Source: Brasenia schreberi (taxonomy: Eukaryota > Streptophyta > Magnoliopsida > Nymphaeales > Cabombaceae). Taken from it: 64,000 nucleotides of DNA. Location of the stretch: NCBI GenBank assembly GCA_036023115.1, contig JAYKKT010000090.1, forward strand, positions 34,677,001 through 34,741,000, read 5' to 3'. Positions 11,890 through 23,900 of the stretch are shown piece after piece. The position numbers and the translations under genes are program-made. Position 1 is the first letter of the stretch; each line of letters starts with the position of its first letter. Below the pieces are notes generated by a model that saw only the letters and a program-made list of their open reading frames with translations, was not told the origin of the DNA and did not search any database.

Positions 11890-12060
11890 AAAATGCGTGC
11901 TATGTCTAGAAAAACTCCCCACAAGGCGAAGAGGGATTGTTAGCCCAAAAGATTATTATGCCTGTAAGACAGAAAGATGTCCCAAGAAGTCGCGGCTTGT
12001 GGAATTTCTGCAACACTGTGGGCACTTACGGAAAGAAGTTCACTGCATTCGTCACTGCCG
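11890..12060 (+). other. Cysteine-rich open segment, block B copy
   Basis: Same Cys/His pattern as at 4378: CVLCLEKLP, YYACKTERCPKK, QHCGHLRKEVHCIRH. B reads through the stop that ends A. Two of the A/B differences are synonymous and three are conservative, but the sample is too small to prove selection. Confidence 0.3.
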
Positions 12061-12090
12061 TGTTTTACTTTTTTGCCCGTGTCATTAATA

Positions 12091-12156
12091 AGCGCCACCC
12101 ATGTATGTGTTGGCATTCGAATACTATAACTTCTCCTCCTAATCTTAAGGTATGTT

Positions 12157-12229
<73 letters not shown>

Positions 12230-13178
12230 AGCAAGTACATCTCCAGTTTGGTCGAGAAGAACCAATGGGTGTTGCTTTCAATGTAGGAAGGAGTTCATGG
12301 TTGTTTGATATTTTCTACGTGGCCACTAAAGTGTTGGAGCTCTGTTCTTCATCGGCCAAAAGAAAAGAGCTAATTAATTTCTCGTCATAGTGATCACCCA
12401 TAGCAGCCTTTTATAAATCTTATATTGCAGTTAAAATGCTTTTTCTCGTTCGTCGATGAAGGTAATATACATAGGGATTGGAGTTATCGTGCTAAGGCAA
12501 CCAACCACCCCAATGCGTGTCGTCATCCTCAAAATAAATTTCCACAATGTCAGTTAATATGATGTTCTTGACACACGCATGCGCACATATCTCTCTCTCA
12601 CACACACAGAAGCACAAACAAACGCACAGATAAAAATATGTTTGTGTGTGCTAATTATAAAAAGGAAAATAGAAGCAACAACTGTTTGCACTGAGCTAGC
12701 TGCTTCCAAATGGTTACATCTCACAATGTCAGATATGATGTCTGTATTAACTAGCGTGAGTGCAGATTAGCAGCTAGCATGTCTCTCGTTAGATGGGACA
12801 GCTGAAACAAACTCTTCGTATTCTTTTAGCTGACTAAAGAATTCCATTTCTGGATTGATTTTTTTTATATAACTGTGTTTCTGGATTGTTTTTTCTGCCA
12901 AACACCAGAATTGCAAAATCCAAAAAGTAAGCCTATGAATTTTAGATGAATCCAAGGGAAAACGTCAACAACAATAACTAAGCCTTTTCTTTAATATGAG
13001 TCAACTACTTAGATTCCTTGTTTTCATATGAGTCCTATACCATACTAACATATAAGAATAGGCATACATTGAGATAGGCTAGCCTTCTGTGTATGTAACA
13101 AATTTTCCCAAGTTAATAAGGGAATTATCTCACTGCCACCTTCTTACCGAAACACAAAACTAACATGATGAGGACAAG
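12091..13178. other. Non-coding spacer with (CT)n(TA)n microsatellite
   Basis: A CT run then a TA run occupies about 12162-12229. A 24-base RTE 3' tail remnant (CAACAACAATAACTAAGCC) is at about 12968. Short (CA)n tracts occur near 12598. I see no gene. Confidence 0.6.
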
Positions 13179-13312
13179 AAGTGGCAAATCTACATTGAAC
13201 CGGCTTCACTCAAAATTTCTAAAATCAATTTAAAGTCCGTAGCATATGGTGGAATCCGTAAGCTATAATACATAGTTCTCTCATCCCGAAAGAGTTTCTA
13301 GATCGGCCACTG
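13179..13312. mobile_element. hAT-like MITE
   Basis: Ends AAGTGGCAAATCTACATTGA and TAGATCGGCCACTG form imperfect terminal inverted repeats. Flanks AGGACAAG (13171-13178) and AGAACAAC (13313-13320) match at 6 of 8 bases, consistent with an old 8-bp hAT target duplication. No coding capacity. Confidence 0.6.
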
Positions 13313-14423
13313 AGAACAACGACATTAAGAAGGATATTGTGAGTGACATCATTATCACTATAATGATCATAATTATCATGACTAATATGTTGGAGGCATC
13401 ATAATAAACCCAAGAAGAAATCTTGAATATTCAAACACGACCTGATCCTGACCCATTCTTTTTATAAATCGAAGTTTTTACTTATATATTCCTGTGTTTT
13501 CTTAATCTATTTTTCCTAACTAAGATACGTAATATTCAGTTTCTTCGTATCCAAATTTACTTCTCTTTACCTTTTTTCTCTTTTCTAAAGTGTGCATTTT
13601 TCTTATTATTTGCTTGATTTTGATTATTTTTAATGCTAATTTATATTAGGAAAACTTTCTTATTTACAGTCTGTTTGAGTGTTGTTGGCCTCAATCTCTT
13701 CGGGTTGGGTTATAATTTATTTTCCTTCTTTTTAGCTTCTCTTCAATTACCGTTCATTTTAACGGGTGGGCAAACTGTCGACGAAGTTTAAGGTGAGGCT
13801 CTTCGTGCATATTGTTCTAATGTAATCCACGCGTTGCTCTTTCCTCAGTTCAGGCGGATTCTTTGGATTGACAATTAAGAAAATGAACTCACATTTATAT
13901 TCATTTTACTATTCGGTAAACTGAACCACTTTGAGTTGTTTTCTTCCTTCAATTCCTGCTGAAACAGATAGCTACGCATCAACTGATCCTGGTAATCTCT
14001 ACAGTAAAAGATAAAAAATTCTTTTCTTTGTTTATGTGGTCCTGGTCTTCATATTTCCTCTGTGAGCCGCACGCTGCTTGCCGTCACATTCTGCCCCCAT
14101 TGAGTCTTTAAAATTGCATAGGAAAATGTATGAAAGTGATACATCTGTTATCACGCTTTTTTGTTTGTATCGAAATATTTCTTATTAAAATGTGTTTGTA
14201 TCGAAATATTTCTTATTAAAATGTGCATTAAAAACCTCCACTCCAGAGCAGTAGGAGCGCTAGCTTTCCATCCTTGAAGAGGACGGCTAGCTCATAGTGA
14301 AGCTATTTGTGTACTATGAGCTCGAATAACTATTAGGTTAAGCTGCATCTTGTTCATAGGAAAATTGAACAGTAACATCATTCTTTTGGATCAGTTGAGG
14401 TTGAAAGTGGTCTTAAAACATCA
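13313..14423. other. Non-coding spacer
   Basis: No gene seen. A 30-bp unit (TTTGTATCGAAATATTTC...) is duplicated in tandem at 14164-14224. Confidence 0.55.
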
Positions 14424-14629
14424 AGAGATATCAATATGGGCTGGGTCGGGTTGTTCCGGCTGTGGCCCTTGAGGGCCAAGGAAAATGTGGCCGGGCCAGG
14501 CCAGTTGGCCCATATATATATAGTTTTTCAATTACCTATTTACATTTATATATAGTATATATGTTTCATATATATACATATATGTACTATATATATGTAT
14601 AGTTTTCAATTACATGTATATATATGTAG

Positions 14630-14666
<37 letters not shown>

Positions 14667-14807
14667 TTTCAATTACCTATTTACATTTATATATAGTATA
14701 TATGTTTCATATATATACATATATGCACTATATATATATGTATAGTTTTCAATTACATGTATATATATATATATGTATACTTTTTCTATTACATGTATAT
14801 ATATGTA

Positions 14808-14871
<64 letters not shown>

Positions 14872-15050
14872 ATATATGTATATATAGTTTTTTATTACAT
14901 ATGTATGTGTATATAGCTTGTTGAAGCCTAAAAGGTTGTGGTTGGATTTAGATTTCAAGCACATTTAGATCATATCTTGTAGACCCGATCTAATATCTAA
15001 TTGTTCTGTGATCCTGTAGGCCAGCTCGGCCCAACCTGCGTCCTCATGCC
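14424..15050. repeat. GGCC-rich repeat with AT-rich core (TE-like)
   Basis: The left end AGAGATATCAATATGGGC is followed by a GGCC-rich stretch. Then comes an AT-rich core with two tandem copies of an approximately 145-bp unit (about 14521-14665 and 14667-14810) and long TA/GT tracts. It closes with TTGGATTTAGATTTCAAG and another GGCC-rich stretch. The right part matches 48150-48380, whose end (TTGACATCTCTA) is the reverse complement of the left-end motif here. The two together suggest a DNA-transposon-like family with inverted ends. Confidence 0.5.
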
Positions 15051-15134
15051 AGCAAACTTGTTTGCTCTATAATGAAGTGTTACAAGCTAGACATCTACTT
15101 CATGTAGTAATTTTTTGAGAATTCTTATATTTTT

Positions 15135-15912
15135 CAATCTATATTTATTTATATTGGTCATTGATGAGTTAACAAAATATATTCAAGATGAAGTACCTTG
15201 GCGTATGTTATTTGCATATGACATTGTGTTAATGGATGGGTCTAAGGAAAAAGTTAATAGGAAATTAGAACCATGTTGAGAAATGTTAGAAAGTAAAGGC
15301 TTCTGACTTTGTAGAACAAAGACACAATATATGGTATGTAAGTTTGATCATTTAGATACCTCAATAGACATAGAAATTAAGATAGGCATATATTTAATCT
15401 CTCACAAGGAAAGTTTTAAATACCTAGAGTCAATTTTTTAAACTGATAGAAAAATTAATGGAGATATTACGCATAAAATTAATGATGGTTGGTTAAAATG
15501 GAGAGGGGCATTAGGTATTCTATGTGATAAGAAGATACCATTGAAGTTGAAAGGTAATTGTTATAGAGCAGCAATTTAACTTGTTATGTTTTATGGTTTT
15601 GAGTATTTGGCAGTTAATCATCAACAAGTGCAAAAGATGTCTATAGCAGAAAATGACGGAAAACCATTTAAGATGGTTTACACATATAAAAGGATGATCC
15701 AAGGACGCTCCCGTAAAAAGATACGTAAAACTACATTGTGAAAATGTTAAAAGAGGAAGAGGATGACCACAAAAGTATTGAAAAGAAACAATAAAGAATG
15801 ATCTAGTTTATATTGAGTTAACTGCTAGCATGACACATGATAGGGCCATGTGGAAACAAAGAATGCATGTAGCTGATCATATCTAGCATGGGAAAAGGTT
15901 TAGTTGTTGTTG
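15135..15912 (+). mobile_element. RTE-clade LINE fragment, 5'-truncated
   Basis: It begins inside the reverse transcriptase region (LFI..., then a decayed active site reading FAYD instead of FADD) and ends in (TTG)n. A 13-bp target duplication with one mismatch (TTCTTATATTTTT 15122-15134; TTCTTATCTTTTT 15913-15925) delimits it. Multiple stops; dead. Confidence 0.82.
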
Positions 15913-15925
15913 TTCTTATCTTTTT

Positions 15926-16179
15926 ATATGTAAACTATTATGGCTTGGAGACAGCGTGCATGATTACCATCTTCTCCAGTAGATATATTGATATTTGATT
16001 GATTGATGCAATGGAAGAAACAATGTAGTGTTTGTTAGACGGTTCTGCTCATCTTCATTCTGCAATTCAAAGTAGCATAGCTTTCCATAGATCTTCTTGT
16101 CCGGTATCAAATACATTAATGATATCGATAAAATGATGGAGACGTTTAAGTAATTTAAGCATGAATTGGATTGAGCATA

Positions 16180-16259
<80 letters not shown>

Positions 16260-16300
16260 CAGAGACAGAGAGAGACAGAGACAGAGAGAGATGGATTTTC
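15926..16300. repeat. Spacer with (CT)n(TA)n(GA)n compound microsatellite
   Basis: The microsatellite covers about 16183-16291. Sequence before it (16130-16180) matches the left edge of block B near 6350, so the tract expanded inside the duplicated block. Confidence 0.8.
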
Positions 16301-16862
16301 TGATTAAAAAACCAACTTCTATAAAAGAGATCTCTCATTGACTACCGAATACATTTATGCAAGTTACGATATGGCAAACCATTGATGTTGCTAACTCGTA
16401 CTTAATTATTGCTTTTCAGGAACATAAACCTAATAACATTGCTAACTATTACTTAATTATTGTTTTTTAGAAACATACAGTATAACATTGTACTTCATCA
16501 TTTTTCGAAACTCTTAATTTTTTAAAATTACACTGACACGTCTTAGGTGGGCACACAACACATGGTAATTTGTAAGTCAAGAAGGTCCCTTTTTGGTAAG
16601 GAAAGTATGCATGATTGAAAAGTTTCTAGTTAAATTTGGCTTATAATATCCAACATGCATGAGTGGCAGACAACGAGAGTCGTAAAGTATTGTCTTGGAA
16701 AAGTAATTTGCATTCTTCAAAAGTTCTCCAAATTGTCCTTCAGCATTGACGAACGATCCAATACAGCTCAACTTACAGGCAATTAACCTTATTCTTAGCT
16801 ACAAAATTGATATAAGAAAAATACGTGATGAGCTTTTTGGGGTAAGATACCCATCTATTATT

Positions 16863-16869
16863 TATATAA
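16863..16869 (+). promoter_or_regulatory. Possible TATA box of copy C
   Basis: TATATAA, 233 bases before the ATG, conserved with copy B. Confidence 0.35.
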
Positions 16870-17095
16870 GCACTTGATATAATAATAAAAATTCAAAACT
16901 TCCACTTATTTTAGAAATTCGTAGATGATTGTCAACGTAGTTTTTAGACAGAGATGGTAAGTGCCCTTGAGATCTTGCGCTATTAAATTAAATATATTTC
17001 TGTGGTCAACGAATTACATCAGGAAATAATAAAAAGGAAACTCATCAAGTGGATTTGCAGGAATATTTCACGAACCAAATATTTCCACCACAGCT

Positions 17096-19239
17096 ATGGC
17101 TGCAAAATTCGGATGCCAGTTTGTTCTTAGCATTTTGGTGATGACGCTCATTTCCATTAATGGAGTTCTAGCATCTGCAGGTAAGAGTTACATGGCAGAA
17201 TGCATTTGTAAGTAACGCATCTGCTAGTAATTATTGCCTTTTGTGCCGCAGTTCATGTTTCTAAGATCGTTACTGTCTGTTGAAAATCCATATCGTTTAC
17301 TTATTCTTCTAATTAAAAGAAATGAGGAAGTAGGATCATCTAGTCATTGATAGATAACAAATAACAATATGCAAGTTAGTTGGATACTGTGTTTCCTGTT
17401 TGATCATCTTCCAAATTGCATTGTACACGATAGCAAAAATCTACCAGTTTCAGATACTAAGTGAATCCCTTGCCCAAGCTAGAATCGATGTGTGAGGGAT
17501 TAATGGTCTCACTATATAAAGCCCGATTTCATGTGTGGTTAGTTTAACGTGATTGCTGAAAGCAAACATTATATGGAGACAGTATTATTGTGAATCTATT
17601 GTGCATGGTATGGCTAAAAGCTATTCACGGTCAGAGATGTGAGGGGTTCCTTCGGACGCATTTGATTCTTGTAAACGATGGTATAGAGAATTTATCAAGA
17701 AAAAAAAAAGAACGATCGAGGTGATGGGCAATGAGAGCAACAATGGTGTGTGGGTGGGATAGAGGGAGGCCCAAATGGAGATCGCGGAGTCTTTCTTGGT
17801 GGTTGGTGGTGGCAGAAGGTGGCGAAAAATAAGCATGTAGTGGTGGTGGTGTTGGTGGCAACAGCTGATGGGGGTTGTTTAGGCACGCACCCTCATGGCC
17901 TCGGTTCATTTGAAGCCTGTGGCAGATCTACATTGAGCCGAAATGTCTCACCTGAAATTTGGCTGGAAAGTCCACCATGGCCCCATTACATAGTTTGCCC
18001 CGTTCAAGGGGCTATTTGCCCCACCCCAAAAAGGTTGCAGTTTCTACATCGGCCATTGCTTGACGCAACCATCCCCAAAGTCAGATCTTATCATATCGGT
18101 GAGTATCCAGAGATTGTAAACTGATCAGATTCCATCATATCGGTGTTATGATGCGAATTGATCAAATTATTTGACTGGGTGATACATATCTTTCTATCTA
18201 TCTCTATATACAATTGTAAATGTATACCAATCTATGATCAAATTTAAACATCACACGATTCTTATGATCAATCACAGAAATTTAAATTTTTAAAAAATAT
18301 CATTATACCTTTTATAATTTGTATTTAATGTGTTATAACTATTATATATTTTTATTACCTCAATCATTCATCTTAAAAGCTGAATAGTGAAAATGATAAG
18401 GTTTAATAAAGCATGAAACAATGTATGCATGTACTGGGATCTATATATATCAACTGATTCCGATTGGATCGTATCATACTGCTTTAACAGGTTATGGTGA
18501 ATCAGGTTCAATAAGGATTGATTACCAAGAACCGAACGTTGTAGGTCGCTCTAGGAAAGAATCATTCCTCTGCCTTGTATCAGATGTCAACCTTCATATT
18601 AATGGACAATTCATAGAGAGCAGAGGTGAAGACGTTTTGGGCGACTTCACCTCGATCAGATCCTTAGTCCTCTTGTATGGACCACACCAAGTCTATATTG
18701 GTCTGAACCCGGCCATCCCATGGGACGGCTCGGTTGATCACCTAACGGTCTTGTTTGATGGTGCACCCGTCCCACTACCGACCACAAAAGGTGCTACATG
18801 GTCTGGACCAGAGCACACTGTTATCATACGCATGGATGACACGAACAGCATGGTTGTGGAAGTTTCCGGCAACTTCATGGTGGTGGCACGTGCCGTGGAA
18901 CGGCGGGCAGAGGAGTCACACGGGGAGAACCATGGCATCGGTCACAATCATTCTAGTGCTTACCTTGATTTAAACTTCAAGTTCTACTCACTCGGTCCAG
19001 ATGTTGATGGTGTGCTTGGCCAATTTTACCGAGCCGATACCAGCCAAGTCGAGCTCGGCACCATCATGACCCTTGTGGGTGGGCTCCGGAAGTTCGCTTC
19101 GTCGAACCCCTTCGCCGCTGATTGCGCTGTGGCACAGTTCAATGGCCAGAAGAACAAAATGCATTTGCTGGCGGACAGGCTGAACACCATGAGTTGCACT
19201 AGTAAGTTCAATGGAGGTGGTATTGTATGCAAGAAATAG
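17096..19239 (+). CDS. Root cap domain protein, copy C (complete, two exons)
   Basis: Exons 17096-17180 and 18491-19239 with a phase-1 GT-AG intron give 277 residues, the same length as copy B. The signal peptide has the core VLSILVMTLISI. The Root_cap domain keeps FLCLVSDVNLHING, DHLTVLFDG, DVDGVLGQFY and ADCAVAQF. It differs from B at scattered positions, for example GYGES near the exon 2 start and ERRAEESHGEN in the variable segment. The intron carries a MITE shared with B. Open frames and identical splice phases in B and C suggest both are or were recently functional. Confidence 0.88.
17917..18058. mobile_element. hAT-like MITE in intron of copy C
   Basis: Orthologue of the element at 8373-8514. 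Ends CTGTGGCAGATCTA and TACATCGGCCATTG; 8-bp flanks TTTGAAGC and CTTGACGC. Confidence 0.55.
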
Positions 19240-20590
19240 CAAAAATGGAGTCGCCCATGCACAATGATACTGCAATTATACGTATTGGCATGTCTTTCAT
19301 TTTCTGTGACACCAAGAACATGTATCTGTATGACACTGATTACGTTATATGCATGGAATCTAAATAAAAGATCAAATGCAGATGTAATGAAAAGAAGATA
19401 TGGATCGATCAGCTGATCGATGCACCATAATAGCTGAATCAAGTCGTACTTTTTATTAAATACAAAAAGTCCCAACGTAATACTACGTGGAATTGTTGCC
19501 AAGTTGTCACAGTTTTAATAGTTAAATCATGTATTTCATTAGCAAATGCCTTAATAAGCATGATATTTAAAAATTAAAATTACTGTTTCTAATACAAGAT
19601 TAATGATTCTTATATTCTTTTAAGTAATCTAAAGGTGAAAACGGAGTCCTTTTTGAAAGGTGATGAGTTATTTTAGCACTCTGCGGACTTTCGGTAATTA
19701 AATGTTAAATTGTGATGGTGTGTGAATTGTATTTGGTGATGTCCTCACTCACTTGTGAAGAGTTGACGTCTATGTTACGGCATATGTTCACGTTAATGTA
19801 TTATAAGACATTATTTGGTATCATAATTAAACCTTGAGTTTAAGTTTATAATGGTTTTTGTTCATTTATACAGGTTGATCAATATTTTGGTACGAATGTT
19901 CTTATTTTTAATAGATATTCGTGCTAATCCATTTAATACTAAGATAGTTCTTGCATCCTGATCTGTTCTTATTGTTTTCATGTAGGTAGTGTTTAAATTA
20001 AAATTTAGTTAATAAGTAATAAGAACAGAAAACAATTATTTGAGGGACTTTCAGAAGGCTTGTCATGGAGAAGCTGTTTTGCCTGTGTATGATCCCGTTA
20101 TGGATGGCTTCTATTTGTGAAATTCGTAAACTTCATTAAGTAGATGCAGTATGAAGCTCGTGTTCAGTTAGTGTGCGTTTGAACCCTAAGTATGAGCAAA
20201 CAGACGATTTGTGGATTTCTTCCTGTTGGGTGTGGTTTGGTGCGTCATATTAGCTTTATTGAGCAACAGTGAGATTGGTCGTTGTTTTGTGAAGTCAATG
20301 TTGTGGTACTCCGGGCTCGTTCAATTAGTTAATTGAGCGACAGTGGCATGCATTTGACCATTATTACCTAAACTTGACCCCCTCGAAAGTAACACAGACT
20401 CTGATTATGTGTGTTTGAAAGGTAGGGCGCAGAGACCCAACACCATGTCCCACACCAAAATTGGACAAAATGCCCGGTGAAACAAGGTGCTTGACTCGTG
20501 TTCCAGGGGATTATGGGACAAATGAAGCCAAACGTGATCTATATTTACCGCCTCGGCAAAGTAGTTGAGGAATCTACATTTCAGAAAATG
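19240..20590 (+). other. 3' UTR and shortened flank of copy C
   Basis: Collinear with block B to about 19586, then jumps to sequence matching 10755 onward, so about 640 bp present in A and B are missing. A small insertion near 20140-20185 is unique to C. Similarity ends near 20596. No gene. Confidence 0.7.
19363..19368 (+). promoter_or_regulatory. Putative polyadenylation signal of copy C
   Basis: AATAAA 124 bases after the stop; conserved with A and B. Confidence 0.6.
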
Positions 20591-20938
20591 GTAACTACCA
20601 AATTCACATTTTACCGTAGAACGGGTCCAGAATATGCATGAACCATCTTAGATCCAACTGTGAGTAAGCACGGTGCCAGAGAGCCTCGATTGGAGTTTGG
20701 CTAACCATGGTGGTACTGATACCTTCTATGCAAGGTCACAGGCGGCATAGATTGTAAATAAAGGTCCTGTCTCAAAATATCTAATAAGTTTCTAACTATA
20801 AGGAATACAATTTTGACAAAAGAAAATTCATGGCAAATGCAAAAGCCTCTCGCAGTTCCAACAACAAAGGACTATTTTGATACAACATAAAAGGTAAATG
20901 CCGAGCAAATCAACCATCCAACAAGGGCTCCCGGAACT
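20591..20938. other. 3' flank of the CAP-H gene
   Basis: Non-coding; probably includes the CAP-H 3' UTR on the minus strand. No clear motif. Confidence 0.4.
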
Positions 20939-23900
20939 TCATTCAGCAAAAGATTTTGATACACTTATTTCCTTAAATGGTGGGTCCATGTTTGCAGGAC
21001 CAGTAGGAATCTTAATAAAAAGCTCATCGAAACTGATCGAGTTTTGAATGCTTAAGTTGTACTCATTCGCCAGATGAAGTAGACAAATGAAACACAAATG
21101 TGGAGAGATATCTTTTGTTGCAGCTGAAGAACACTTTCCAGGCAAGCAACTCAAGACACTCCTGAACGAGACAATGTCATCGCGTTCCTGTAAATAAAAG
21201 TTTCAGCAGTAAAAACAGAGTAGACTCTAAGGGTAAATTGAAATATAAATCAATTAATGGAAGTTTGATGTAAGTACGTAGGATGCCTTTTACAACAACC
21301 AATGACAATTTACTAGGTAGCTGGGCTGTGACAGATTGGGGAGAAATGCACAAATTCCTGGTAAATTGCAATCATTAAGACTATCTCAAATTTGTGACAA
21401 TGTAACTACAATATCTGGTTCTTCCTGTTAAAATGGGCCTTAGGAGGCCTTAGGGCCTGGCCGAAAGGGCCCTAGTGCCAGGCCACAAGGGCCTGGCTTA
21501 GTGCTGTCTCTCCTCTCCTCTCTTCCTATATATTCTCACTAATGTACACTCTTGAATGTATTCTTTTTATGGTAGATTAATAATATTCTTTTTCATTACT
21601 TTTGATGTGCATTCGTTGCACTTGGGTGAGATTATAGCCTTTTATAAGGCTTTGTGGTAGTCACATTGTGGTGATATTTATTCATCGATCTTCCGCTGCT
21701 ATATTGAAGCCTTATCTTAATTATATGGTATTAGAGTTATTCTCAATAATGGGAACATGGTTTGTCCTCTTCGGAAGCATGTCGATCGATATTTTTCGAG
21801 AATTTGTAAGTTTGCCTCTTTAAATTTCTTTTATCCTTGAAAAATGGATAAGAAAATAGGGTTTAACTTTCGTATAACACCCTCGCACTACAAAACATGG
21901 GCCTAATCGATAAAAAATTACCTATATTTTAAAAAATTATGGGTTACTTAAGTGGTTCAAAAGTTGAACCCTTTGTTAATATCACGCTTAAGCAAAAAGA
22001 AGAATATGAAGGTCATCGAACGGTTCTATGGGTGTTCATGAATAATGTGAATGACCACACTACGGACACTTTAACCGACTTCATTAATACTAGAGAAGCA
22101 TGAGAATATTTGAAAAAATCTTATTTTTAAAGTGATGTTGCTAATAAAATGACATTATCACATAAATTAAAATCTTTTAGAAAAGGAGATAAAGAGGTAA
22201 ACGAATTTTTTTGACAATATTCTAATGTATAGAATCAATTTATGGATATAAAAAAAAGTGAGAGACAATAAAGACTTCGTGTATCAATTTTTAAGGAATA
22301 TTCAAGAAGAATTTGAAGGGGTAAAGATCATACCTAATCCATCGAAAATCATTTTCCACTATGAAAAAAGTTATTACCGATATTTAAATGACATAAACAA
22401 TAATGAATGAAGCTAAACTTCAAAGAGATGCTGCTTTAGCCGCATCTAGACCCGAAGCAAATGTCAAGACATATCGTCCTTCTCATTTAAAAATTGAAGG
22501 GTCAAATGAGGTTAGAAAAGAAGTTATTTGTCACTTTTATAAAGATACTGGCCATATTAGGCCAAATTGTCCTAAATTAAAGAAGAATGTGGTCATGGTA
22601 GAAGAACAAGCCTCATCCTCTATTTTTGTACTTGAAGAAAAAGTAAAGCTACTTAAAGCTCAAATGAAAGAGACAGTAACGATTAGAGCGGTTTGCTCTT
22701 CTACAACTAAAGAAACTCAAGATATGACTTCTTGGCCTCTTGATTCCGGTGCTTCTTTTCATATAACTTATAATGAAAATTTTAAATTCATGTGTTAGCA
22801 AGCCCCTATCTTATGTTTATACAGTAGGTGAAAGTATGAAACCAAATTAAATGTTGATAAGATAGGTGATCTTCGAAACAAAAATTTTGAGATTTCTAAA
22901 ATAAATGTTGTTCCGAAGCTAAATTTAACTTGCTATCTGTATCTCAAATTTCGGATAATGATTGTATTAAAACTTTTCATCTACGGAATATATTATATAG
23001 GATCGCCTATCAAAAAAGGTGATTAAGCGTGGTCATAGGAAGGGTTGACTTTATATCATGGATTACTTGGATAGTATATAATATATGTGGCATAAAAGAT
23101 TAGGACTCTTAATGTTCAAAAGTTGTATCAATGTTCTCTTGGAATAAAGAATATTGAGCATTTTTCTTGCAAAGATTGTATACTTGATAAAATGCAATAC
23201 CTCTCTTTCTTAAACAAAATGCATGTTATAAAACACATGTTACTACGACAACTTTTGAAATTGTTCACTTGGATGTTTGGGGTACTGCACACGTTATGTC
23301 TAAAGGAGGTATCTCCTACTATGTTATTTTGATTGATGATAGATACACATTGGTATACCTTTTAAAAGTCAAATACGATGTTTTTCAAAATTTTGTTCAT
23401 GATGAAAAATCAATTTGCCTATAAAATTAAGATTTTCAAAAGTGACTGAAGAAGAGAGTTTATGTCTAAAGAAATTCAAAATTATCTTAACAATAATTAT
23501 TCATAAATCTTCTTTACTAAAAAAAAATTATCTTAACTCCGCCTATGTAAGGAATCACCCTTGCATGGCCGGTCCCAAGCCCGAAAAAAGGAGGAGGGTT
23601 GTGTTAGGCTTCCGACAGCCAGCGTAAAACTTTGTCGGACTTAACATGGATTCTACAAAAAAAAACAAAGAATCCATGTAGCTGACCCCATCTAGTATGG
23701 GAAAAGGCTTAGTTGGAGTTGGAGTTGGAAATCTTCTTTACTAAGACTCCCCAATAAAATGGGATTTCAGAACGTAAACATCGTCATATTCTAGAAACCA
23801 TAAGAACATTGATTTTACCTAGTAGTATTCCTAAAAAAATTTGGGCATAAGCAATCATGAACGCTATTTATTTGATTAACCATATGACTTTTCAGTTTTA

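Larger units (their letters stand above)
9768..12090 (+). other. 3' UTR and duplicated flank of copy B
   Basis: Collinear with block A minus its LINE, and with block C minus a deletion. It contains a polyadenylation motif, an unassigned 156-codon ORF and the second copy of the cysteine-rich segment (11890-12060). Confidence 0.7.

Noticed and set aside
12964..12992. A full LINE at 12.97 kb
   Set aside because: Only about 24 bases of an RTE tail are present; no body or target duplication could be found.
14702..14964. ORFs of repeated Tyr-Ile or His-Thr residues at 14.7, 34.1, 51.0, 57.5 and 58.3 kb
   Set aside because: They are translations of TA, CA and GA microsatellites.
17621..18124. Long ORFs on both strands inside the intron of root cap copy C (and the same in copy B)
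   Set aside because: They lie in a low-complexity GGTGG/CCACC stretch and a MITE, differ by frame-breaking indels between copies, and sit in a well-supported intron.
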